DNA from: Micromonospora sp. LH3U1
GTDB taxonomy: Bacteria; Actinomycetota; Actinomycetes; Mycobacteriales; Micromonosporaceae
DNA: 64,000 bases
Direction: 5' to 3'
Assembly: GCF_028475105.1 (NCBI RefSeq)
Contig: NZ_CP116936.1
Coordinates: 5,517,501 to 5,581,500, forward strand
In this document: in pieces, positions 33,771 to 41,582 of the stretch
Numbering within the stretch: the stretch's first letter is position 1
How the letters are laid out: each line of letters begins with the position of its first letter
Notes under the pieces: generated by a model
Seen by the model: the letters and a program-made list of their open reading frames with translations, nothing else
Database searches by the model: none
Told to the model about the DNA's origin: nothing
Made by a program: the position numbers and the translations under genes

Positions 33771-36700
33771 CAATACACCTCCCGGTCGGCGCGCTGCTGC
33801 GCGATGTCGAGTGCTTCGGTCAGACGTTGGAGGATGATCGAGCCCCGCTTGCGGAACCCGAGTTCAGTCATGGCTTCCTGCAGGCGCTCATCCCGGTCGC
33901 GCTGAAGCTGGTCGCTCACCAGCCAGGTGCAGATTCGCACCAGTTGGTCCCGCGTGTAATCGGTGATCTTGAGTCCGATCGGTACCTGAGGGCGTGGGCC
34001 ACGACGCGACGCCGGGGGCGACGGTCGCTGGTTGACTCGCGGCGGAGCCGTTGGCGCGGGCGGAGCCTTCGTGGCGCGGTCAGCACGATCGACCGCCTGC
34101 TTCCATCTCGCCACGAGCCGGGCCGTCTGGCCTGCTGGGTCGACGTACCAGTCAGTCGACCAGATCCGGTGAAACTCCCATCCGAGCCGTTCCAGGTGCT
34201 GCTGACGCAGCCGATCACGATCCCGGGCGCTATGTGCTTCGTGGTACGAGTGTCCGTCGGTTTCGACGGCGAGCACCATGCGGCCGGGTTGATCCGGGTG
34301 AGCGAGTGCCAGGTCGATGCGGTAACCGGAGACGCCCCACTGCGGCACCGCGTTGATGCCCTCTTGCTGAATTGCCCTCAGCACGCTGCGTTCGAGGCCG
34401 TTGAGGTCGACCCCGGTGTGCTGTCGCCCGCCGACGTCGCCGCCGAGATCGACGAACTCCAGGTAGCGGCGGAGCAGCTCCGGCCCACGGTTCCTCGTCG
34501 CTGCGGTCTGGTTTGGGTCCATGTCGTGGTGCGAAAAGGCGCTGACGACAGTCATCCGACGCCGCGCGCGGGTGACCGCGACGTTGAGACGCCGTTCGCC
34601 GCCATCCTGATTGAGTGGTCCGAAACGAAGCGGAAGGCGGCCATCTTGGGTCTTGGCGTAGCCGATGCTCAGAATGATGGCGTCCCGCTCATCGCCCTGG
34701 ACGTTCTCCAGGCTCTTGATGAAGAAGCGCTGACTCGCTGCCTGGTCCTGCGAGAAGAAGTCGTCGAGGTGCTCCTGCTCGCGGCGGCGGCTGCGGAGCG
34801 TTCCCTCGATGCGCAGAGCATGTTTCTGCCCCATGGTGATGACGCCGAGGCTCTCGTTCGGTCGCTGCTCGGCGTGCTCGAGGATGAGCTCGACAGCCCG
34901 GTTGACTTCTTCAGTCGAGGAGCCGCTCTGCCCGGGAGAGACGCGACCGTCCACCGTCTCCAGGCGCAGCGGGCTGTCGACCTGCACGCCGGGGAATGTC
35001 ACGAGCGATCGGTCGTAGATCTCGATGTTTGAGAACGCGATCAGCCGCTCATCGCGACTGCGGTAGTGCCAGGTCAAGCGGTACCGGTCCGAGAGCATGC
35101 CGCTGAGGACGTCAAGAACAGACTCGTAGTCCTCAAGGCTCTCGTCGCCAGGATCCTCGTCCTCACCTGTTGGGGTCTGCTGGACGAGGCGTCGGAAGAA
35201 CGGTGTGGGCGGGAGTTGCTTGGGGTCACCAGCCACCACGAGTTGCGCGCCTCGCATGATCGAGGCGACCGCGTCGTGCGGCTCGATCTGACTCGCCTCG
35301 TCGAAGACAACCACGTCGAATGATTGCGTGGCCGGCAGGATCCGGCTGACCACGAGTGGCGACATGGCCCAGCACGGAAACGCAGCGAGTAGCACCTCCG
35401 GGGCGCTGCCGAGCAGCTTCCGCAGGGGCAGGTGTCCCCGCTTCTTGGCGGCCTCCCGCCGGACGAGGTCATTCTGGTCGGGATGCGCATCCCGGGTCTT
35501 GCGTAGGTTCACGGCCACGTTGCGTCGGACGCGGCGGGCTGCCATCTCGATGTGCCGGCTGTCCGCGGCACGGTAGTCCTCGACCACCGCACCGTGCTGC
35601 TGTCCCACGAACTGACCGAGGTACGGGACCCGCATGCGCATCTCGTCGAGGACCACCTGCAACCAGGCACGCAGTAAGGTATCGGCTGCTTCATCGCTCT
35701 GGACGTGCCGCCTGGCCAGGTCATCGAGCAGGTGGGTCAAGCCCAGCGACCGAAAGATCTGCTGCTGCTTGTTCAGGTCGGGCATCAGAAACAGCGTTTC
35801 GCGGTCGGCATTCAACTCGGCGAGTGCGTTCGCCGCGATGGCGGTCGATCCACGGTCGAGACCGTCGATCCGGGCACATGCCGCCACTGCGGCGAGGTGG
35901 TTGCGCACCCGCGTGAAGGACGACATGCAGAGGTTGGCACCCGCCAGAGCGGTGGGTGCGCTGTCCTGACGGCTGAGCTTCCGCCAGCGCTCACGCTGGT
36001 CCACTGCGGCGAGCAGGCCCTCGTACATCTCGGATCGCTTCCGGGGAGCGGCTGGACAGGTCCGCCGCAGCTCACGGCGCAACTGAAACCGACGGAAGAG
36101 CCCGATCGGTTCGGGCCGACGGGGCCGGGAACGCCCTGGGGCCGTCGCGTAGACGTAGTCGTCCAGATCCGGGCCGAACACCTGCTCGCCGTAGCCGCCG
36201 ATGGTGCGCTCGACTTCGCTGAGCAGGTCGAACAGGTTGGTCCAGGCGGCGAGGTCATCGGGTACGTCCAGCCCGGCCCCGTCGACCAACTCCCGGATCT
36301 GCCGCTGCGCACCCTGAAGGGCACCGGCCGCGAGTCCCTCCAGATGAACCAGCACCTTCCTGACGTCGTCCGGGGTGTGGATCGCGGCATTCGCCCATGG
36401 CGACTCCCTACGCCAAATCCGCAGGCCGCCACGATCCACGAACATCCGGAGGTCGTCCCGCGCGGACTCGATCACCGACCGATCGAGGTTTCGCAGCTCG
36501 GATGAGCGCAGGTTGTATCCACTCACGTCATACGAGGGTAGGGCGAGCATTTGCTCGATCACCTGGAAAGCGCTCATCCCCCAGGGCTGCCGCACCTCGT
36601 GCAGCTCGACTGGGTGCCGCTGTGCCGCAGCCCGCCGGCCGTGTAGTCGCCGATGCAGCTCGGTCGTTTCCACCGGCGGCTCGGCGCCGGCCTGAGCCAG

Positions 36701-37828
36701 GACGTTGGCGATGCGCTGTGCGACCTGACGCTTGTTGATTTTTCGCTCGTGCAGGTCGAACACCAGATTGTCGAGCCCGACATCGCCGAGGCGGTTCATA
36801 ACCGCTTCGATTGCGGCCCGCTTCTCGGAGACGAACAGCACGCTGCGACCCATCGCGGCCATGTACGCGATGATGTTCGCGATCGTCTGGCTCTTTCCGG
36901 TGCCGGGCGGGCCCTCGATGACCACATTCCGACCGGATAGCACCGCGTCGATCGCCGCCTGCTGCGACGAGTCGGCGTCGTGGACCAAGAACTCCTTGGC
37001 CGGATCGATCCGGTCGGCGCTGGAGCTAGGCCCATGAGCTGGCTGGGTGCGCAACTGCTGCCGAGCGTCGCGGTCGCCCGCCATCGCACCGATCACCGAG
37101 TGCGATGCCAGCAGCTCGGCGGAGCTGCGCAGATCCTTCACCATCGCCAACTTGTCGAAACTGAAGACACCGGCGAGCACCGCAGGCTCGAGCCGAAGAG
37201 ACAGGCCACTCGGCGCCACAGCTTTGGAGATGAGCTCGTAGGCGGCGCTCAACTGCTGGTCCGGGTCAACGATCTCGGTCAGCATCGCGTTCAGCTTGTC
37301 GCCGAGGGCGTTGACGTCTGCCTCCACGCCGTACTGCCGCTCCAGTGCGTACAGGAGGACGGGATTGATTTCGGGTGACTCGGACAGCTCCAGCGTGAAA
37401 TCGCTCTCGGTCGCCGTCCGGGTGTCCAGCGCCAACTGCTGCAGGATCAGTGGCGCGCGCAGCGGTTGCATCGGAACGGACCCGCGGGTGTACGAGCCGA
37501 CCATGCAGAGCAGACCGCGAGTCACCCACCCGGCCTGGATGCCCTGCTCCTCCTCCAGCTCGACAAGTTTCCGGCGAAGACTGCGGGCAGTGTTGCAGGC
37601 GGTGCTGTGGCGGTCTTGGTCCGGGAACAGTGTCCGCAGGCGAACCTTCTGGCCCCGAAGCAGCCCGGCGACCCCGTCGGCAGCCGCCTCTGCGAGATCG
37701 AGCGTGGTGGCTTGCCGCTCCTTGGAATAGAGCAGCGTATTGCGCGGGCCGAAGTCGATCAGTTGGTCTGCCCACCGGCCGGCGGCCTGCTGGACGAGGG
37801 TGAGCACATCCGGTTGGGTCAACAGCAT
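33770..37828 (-). CDS. Defence-operon protein 1: DUF4011 helicase with Vsr-like nuclease end
   Basis: Giant helicase/nuclease of 1352 residues. DUF4011 start: WADQLIDFGPRNTLLYSK at 19-36. Superfamily 1 (DNA2/NAM7 type) motifs: Walker A GPPGTGKS 306-313, FVSEKRAAIEAV, motif II FDEASQ 842-847, GDPKQLPP 867-874, WHYRS, ENVQGDERDAI about 1041-1051 and VTRARRR. Residues about 1140-1250 form a PD-(D/E)xK domain of Vsr/MTES_1575 type (YRIDLALA, AVETDGHSYHE, LGWEFHRIWSTDW). The same architecture is known among tested anti-phage proteins (Hhe-like), recalled, not looked up. ATG 37828 has TTGGAG upstream. First gene of the three-gene operon. Confidence 0.88.
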   Translation of the reverse strand: MLLTQPDVLTLVQQAAGRWADQLIDFGPRNTLLYSKERQATTLDLAEAAADGVAGLLRGQKVRLRTLFPDQDRHSTACNTARSLRRKLVELEEEQGIQAGWVTRGLLCMVGSYTRGSVPMQPLRAPLILQQLALDTRTATESDFTLELSESPEINPVLLYALERQYGVEADVNALGDKLNAMLTEIVDPDQQLSAAYELISKAVAPSGLSLRLEPAVLAGVFSFDKLAMVKDLRSSAELLASHSVIGAMAGDRDARQQLRTQPAHGPSSSADRIDPAKEFLVHDADSSQQAAIDAVLSGRNVVIEGPPGTGKSQTIANIIAYMAAMGRSVLFVSEKRAAIEAVMNRLGDVGLDNLVFDLHERKINKRQVAQRIANVLAQAGAEPPVETTELHRRLHGRRAAAQRHPVELHEVRQPWGMSAFQVIEQMLALPSYDVSGYNLRSSELRNLDRSVIESARDDLRMFVDRGGLRIWRRESPWANAAIHTPDDVRKVLVHLEGLAAGALQGAQRQIRELVDGAGLDVPDDLAAWTNLFDLLSEVERTIGGYGEQVFGPDLDDYVYATAPGRSRPRRPEPIGLFRRFQLRRELRRTCPAAPRKRSEMYEGLLAAVDQRERWRKLSRQDSAPTALAGANLCMSSFTRVRNHLAAVAACARIDGLDRGSTAIAANALAELNADRETLFLMPDLNKQQQIFRSLGLTHLLDDLARRHVQSDEAADTLLRAWLQVVLDEMRMRVPYLGQFVGQQHGAVVEDYRAADSRHIEMAARRVRRNVAVNLRKTRDAHPDQNDLVRREAAKKRGHLPLRKLLGSAPEVLLAAFPCWAMSPLVVSRILPATQSFDVVVFDEASQIEPHDAVASIMRGAQLVVAGDPKQLPPTPFFRRLVQQTPTGEDEDPGDESLEDYESVLDVLSGMLSDRYRLTWHYRSRDERLIAFSNIEIYDRSLVTFPGVQVDSPLRLETVDGRVSPGQSGSSTEEVNRAVELILEHAEQRPNESLGVITMGQKHALRIEGTLRSRRREQEHLDDFFSQDQAASQRFFIKSLENVQGDERDAIILSIGYAKTQDGRLPLRFGPLNQDGGERRLNVAVTRARRRMTVVSAFSHHDMDPNQTAATRNRGPELLRRYLEFVDLGGDVGGRQHTGVDLNGLERSVLRAIQQEGINAVPQWGVSGYRIDLALAHPDQPGRMVLAVETDGHSYHEAHSARDRDRLRQQHLERLGWEFHRIWSTDWYVDPAGQTARLVARWKQAVDRADRATKAPPAPTAPPRVNQRPSPPASRRGPRPQVPIGLKITDYTRDQLVRICTWLVSDQLQRDRDERLQEAMTELGFRKRGSIILQRLTEALDIAQQRADREVY

Positions 37829-38926
37829 CTCGTCTCCAAGTCAGTCGACGTACGGCAGTGCTGTTCCGCCGGGCCGTCGGCCCGAGGCAAAGCCCTCCAG
37901 GATAGGGCGCGTGAGGTCGGTCTATGGATCGGATTTCCGACAGCAGCGTCAACGGGACGACACCAGCCAGTAGCTTTCAGCTTCTTCTCGACGCCGCTGC
38001 GCTGTCGCATCAAGCAGGGTCACACGTCTTAGTGCTTCAGAGAGCCCCGATGCAAGTGGAGCCAACCCAAACACGTGGTAGCCGGGAGACGCCACGCCAG
38101 GCCGTCTGCGCGAAAAAGATCGAGTCACCGCCGATGATGGACAGAACCGCGATCAGGTATTGCTCTACGGGGCGTAGTGCAAAGGTCAGGGCGATCCAGT
38201 TGCATTGGATGCACAGCTTCCCCAAGGGCAGGCGCGTTAGCGAGGCGCAGCCATGCTGCCAGAAAGCTGCGAATGCTCGGGATGATTGCGGCCACACAGG
38301 CTTTCTGCGTGGCTAGTTCAACAGCTGCGTGTAAGCCGACGGCGACTCCTTGGTATGCGAGTGGCTCGGTTGATGCTTGCTGCTGGAATGCGCTAGGTCA
38401 GGAGCGTTGTCGGCTTGGCGACAGGCGTTTTGGCCGCTCGGCGCGCAGGATGCCACGGCAGCAGGCCCGGTCGAACCGGACAGTCTGGACGCCACAGCGG
38501 CAGGATTGAGTCAGCCGCCGAACGGGCCTGACCGGCATGCTCACCGCGCGGAAGGACCCAACCGAACCTCGCCCACCTGCGCATAAGGCCGAATGGTCGG
38601 AATATCGTCAAGGGGTCAATTCACAGTGAGAGCGACTCACATATGCCCCCACCCGCCGCGCGAGTCAGTCCGCGCGGCGTTCAAGCTGGACGCGTCCAAT
38701 CGCGGAGTCGCACAGCTGCGCGATCCGCTGCTCGTCCACGTGTCGACGTCTTCCCAGTCGACTGTCTCGACCGCACCGGGAATGAGGCGGATCACGTCTG
38801 CTTCGGAGTCGACATAGATCCATCAACCAAGATCCGTCGGTCCGTGAAAAATTGTGGTGGAGGTCGGTTCGTCGCCGAGAACAAGCGTCTGCCCATCACC
38901 AACACTGCGCGGGCCGGGGCGGCGAG
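37829..38926. other. 1.1-kb stretch without a firm gene
   Basis: Promoter region of the helicase operon and a gap. Base composition is less GC-rich than the genes around. A minus-strand frame at 38037-38297 (86 codons) encodes a hydrophobic stretch ending QTAWRGVSRLPRVWVGS that may be a small membrane protein. Another minus-strand stretch at about 38650-38825 reads YVDSEADVIRLIPGAVETVD without a start and may be a gene fragment. I would not call either a gene. Confidence 0.4.
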
Positions 38927-39106
38927 TCAGTGCGGCAGCTTGATGCTGCCGACGAACGCGTCCCAGGCGGCGATCTTGAAGCTCAGCATCCCGGCGTCGG
39001 GGGCCTTGGAGTCGCGGACGTCGACCGCGGCACCTCGTTCACGCACCTCCACGCACTGGCCGTTGTTGCCGGAGCGGCTCGACTTGCGCCAGGCGTTACG
39101 TTCCAT
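38927..39106 (-). CDS. DUF397-family small protein
   Basis: Small acidic/basic protein of 59 residues: MERNAWRKSSRSGNNGQCVE, then VDVRDSKAPDAG and FKIAAWDAFVGSIK. This is the standard DUF397 pattern (W-KSS-SG-ggnCVEVA ... vRDSKdp). In actinomycetes such proteins are encoded directly after an XRE/DUF5753 regulator and act with it, as here: its ATG overlaps the regulator's end by 11 bases. Exact biochemical role is unclear; antitoxin-like or developmental roles have been proposed for the pair. Confidence 0.9.
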   Translation of the reverse strand: MERNAWRKSSRSGNNGQCVEVRERGAAVDVRDSKAPDAGMLSFKIAAWDAFVGSIKLPH

Positions 39107-39944
39107 GCGTACTCAGCTCCTTGATGAACTTGATCGACTCGGCGGGCGACCGCGCCAGCGTCTTCAGATTGTCGTACGCCGCCGACAGCCGCGCCAGGTC
39201 GCGGCTCGACTCAAGGAACAGCTCGCCGGCCAGGGTTTCGATGTAGCCCAATGGCGGCTCGTCCTGCTCGAAGCTGAGCAGGGCGAAGCCGCTGCTAATC
39301 GCCAGGTGGGCACCGGCTTCGAAGCGCAGCACCTGGATTGTCACGTTCGGCAGCCGGCTCAGCGTGACCAGGTGGTCGAGTTGCTCGCGCAGCACATCCG
39401 GGCCTCCGACCTCGGTGCGCAGTGATGCCTCGGAGAGGATGGCGTGCATCCGCAGCGGAGTCGGTTGCCGGCGCAGCACCTCCTGCCGGGTCATTCGGGC
39501 GGCAACCCGCTGGCCGATGGTCTCTGGGTCGGTCTCCCGGCCGATGACGTTGACCTCGCGGGCGTAGCTCTCGGTCTGCAGTAGACCGGGCACGAGCATC
39601 GGCTCGAAGTTCTTGAGCTCCACGGCCTCGGTCTCGTACGCGATGTAGGTGGCGTACTTGCCGCCGAGGCGCTGCCACCAGCCGTCCTCACGCAGACCGC
39701 GCGCCTGATCGAGCAGCGAGGTCCCCGGCTCCTCGTCAATCTTGACGCCGTACGCGACCAGCAGTTCCATGACGTCACCGACGCGAGGTCTGATCTCGCC
39801 CGACTCGATCCGACTGATCCGGGACGGTGAGCAGTCGACGATGTCGGCGGCTCCATCACCGGTCAGGCCCTTGGCTTCGCGGAGCTTGCGTAGCTCCCGG
39901 CCAAGTCTGCGGGAGCGCGGTGTCGCGGGCGTAAATCGAGGCAT
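39096..39944 (-). CDS. XRE-family regulator with DUF5753 domain
   Basis: Transcriptional regulator of 282 residues. N-terminal HTH about 12-70 (LGRELRKLREAKGLTGDGAA, PSRISRIESGEIRPRVGDV); the rest is DUF5753 (EAVELKNFEPMLVPGLLQTE, LSEASLRTEVGGPDVLREQL, LPNVTIQVLRFEAGAHL). ATG 39944; a GTG five codons earlier (39959) is possible. No clear ribosome site precedes either. Typical BldB/WhiJ-type actinomycete regulator paired with DUF397. Its promoter lies in the 210-base gap to the divergent small gene at 40155. Confidence 0.92.
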   Translation of the reverse strand: MPRFTPATPRSRRLGRELRKLREAKGLTGDGAADIVDCSPSRISRIESGEIRPRVGDVMELLVAYGVKIDEEPGTSLLDQARGLREDGWWQRLGGKYATYIAYETEAVELKNFEPMLVPGLLQTESYAREVNVIGRETDPETIGQRVAARMTRQEVLRRQPTPLRMHAILSEASLRTEVGGPDVLREQLDHLVTLSRLPNVTIQVLRFEAGAHLAISSGFALLSFEQDEPPLGYIETLAGELFLESSRDLARLSAAYDNLKTLARSPAESIKFIKELSTHGT

Positions 39945-40154
39945 GTCGTGATTCTGCACCCACTCAGCGCTTCTACTTGCCTTGACTCACATGCTCGTGG
40001 TGTCGATCATGCGGAACTCCTTGCATTGCATCACATGATGCGCAACCCTGGCTACCGTCGGCCACGGAGCGTCACCGCAGCGTGCACGGCTGGCAGAGAG
40101 TCATGGGCGCGGCGACCCCCCGGCCTTCGGCTTCGTCAGAAAGCGAGCGTGCGC

Positions 40155-40301
40155 ATGGTGTCCGAAGTCGTGTCGGTCGTGTTCGGCGGCTTGGTGCCGG
40201 GCTTCCTGTTCGGACTCCTCGCGTTCCGGGTCAAGTCCCGATGGTGTCCGAGCTGCGGGGCCAGCACTGAAGCCCTCCCACCGCCGACGGCGCGGAAGTG
40301 A
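40155..40301 (+). CDS. Small membrane/zinc-finger-like protein (48 aa)
   Basis: Peptide of 48 residues: one hydrophobic helix (VVFGGLVPGFLFGLLAF) then a basic turn and CPSCG, half of a zinc ribbon. ATG 40155 follows GTGCGC. Its stop overlaps the following regulator's GTG (GTGATG), which supports it being a real translated gene coupled to that regulator. I recall similar small proteins ahead of XRE genes in actinomycetes. Confidence 0.6.
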   Translation: MVSEVVSVVFGGLVPGFLFGLLAFRVKSRWCPSCGASTEALPPPTARK

Positions 40302-41530
40302 TGACCGGGCCTGGCCGGCGCAACGACAACGAGCCGCCGATCGGGCGGCGGATGGCGGAGCTGCGGATGCGTCGCGGAATGAGTCAGCAGGTCTTCGCCG
40401 ACCGGATCCGCAAATCGAAGAGCTGGGTGGACAAAGTCGAGCGAGGGGTGCGTACCCTCGACCGACTCTCGGTGATCGAGACGGTCGCCGCAGCCCTCGG
40501 CGTCGCCCCAGACGTCCTGCTCGCGGGCAAGGTCGCGCGCGAGCCCGTCACCGACACCGGCGGCGACGTCGAACGCGTCCGAGCTGCGCTGGCCCGCCAC
40601 GACATACCCGGCTCCGGCAACGACGGCCGGCCGGCGTCGTCGTTGGCTCAGCTCGACGACCAGGCGGGGTACGCGTGGGCGGCGTACCGTCACGGTCACC
40701 ATCCCCGGGTGTTGCGACTGCTGCCCGACCTGCTCGATGCCAGCCGCCAGGTCTGCCACACGCAGACGGGAAACGCGTGCGCCGCCGCCCTGCTGGTGCG
40801 CGTGTACCGGCTCGCCGCCCAGGTGCTGGTCAAGGTCGGCGAGGCCGACCTGGCCTGGCTGGCCGCCGATCGGGCCATGAGCGCCGCCGCTGGCGACCCC
40901 TGGCGTGCCGGCCTCGCGACGATCTCTCTCGCGCAGGCACTGCGGGCTCTTTGCCAAGGCAGGTTGGCGATGACGGCGGCCGTCACGGCCGTGCACCAGC
41001 TCGACCTGGCACCGTCCCAGGTCTCCCGGCCGGACGGAACCGTCCTGACGGGAACCCTGCTGATCGAAGCCGCGCTCGCCGCCGCCGTTAGCGGAGACGC
41101 CAGCGCCGCGGGCGAACTCACCGAGCGCGTGGCTCACCTCGCCTGCGCTGACGGCGAGCGTCACCACGACGGCACCGCGTTCGGCCCCACCCCGGTCGAC
41201 CTCGCCCGCGCCCTGGTCGCGATGTGGATCGGCGACCACCAACTGGCCGTTGTCATCCACCAACGGGCCACCAGCGGTAACGCCTGGCACCTACTGCCCG
41301 CCGAATACCGAGCCGCTCACCTGATCGACGTCACCCGCGCGCACCTCGACCTCGGCGACCCCCACGCCGCCGGCCGCGCCCTGGTCGCCGCCGACCGTAT
41401 CGCCCCCATGGAGACGCGGATCCGCCCCGCCTCCCGGGCAGCACTCACCGCCGTGCTCCGCGCCGGCCCCACCGCAGCCGACGTGGCCCGCCTGGCCGCC
41501 ACCATGGGACTGAGCGCAGCGTCACGCTGA
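40298..41530 (+). CDS. XRE-family regulator with TPR-like C-terminus
   Basis: Regulator of 410 residues. HTH about 15-75: GRRMAELRMRRGMSQQVFAD, SKSWVDKVERGVRTLDRLSV. The rest is helical repeats (VRVYRLAAQVLVKVGEADLA, GDPHAAGRALVAADRI) of the kind seen in many actinomycete HTH-TPR proteins. GTG 40298 (or ATG 40301) overlaps the stop of the small protein upstream. Convergent with the sugar transporter operon. Target genes unknown. Confidence 0.88.
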   Translation: MMTGPGRRNDNEPPIGRRMAELRMRRGMSQQVFADRIRKSKSWVDKVERGVRTLDRLSVIETVAAALGVAPDVLLAGKVAREPVTDTGGDVERVRAALARHDIPGSGNDGRPASSLAQLDDQAGYAWAAYRHGHHPRVLRLLPDLLDASRQVCHTQTGNACAAALLVRVYRLAAQVLVKVGEADLAWLAADRAMSAAAGDPWRAGLATISLAQALRALCQGRLAMTAAVTAVHQLDLAPSQVSRPDGTVLTGTLLIEAALAAAVSGDASAAGELTERVAHLACADGERHHDGTAFGPTPVDLARALVAMWIGDHQLAVVIHQRATSGNAWHLLPAEYRAAHLIDVTRAHLDLGDPHAAGRALVAADRIAPMETRIRPASRAALTAVLRAGPTAADVARLAATMGLSAASR

Positions 41531-41582
41531 ACAGCCGCTACTCGGCACCGGATGAGTTCCGTCTCGTTGCCGGTGCGCCAGA

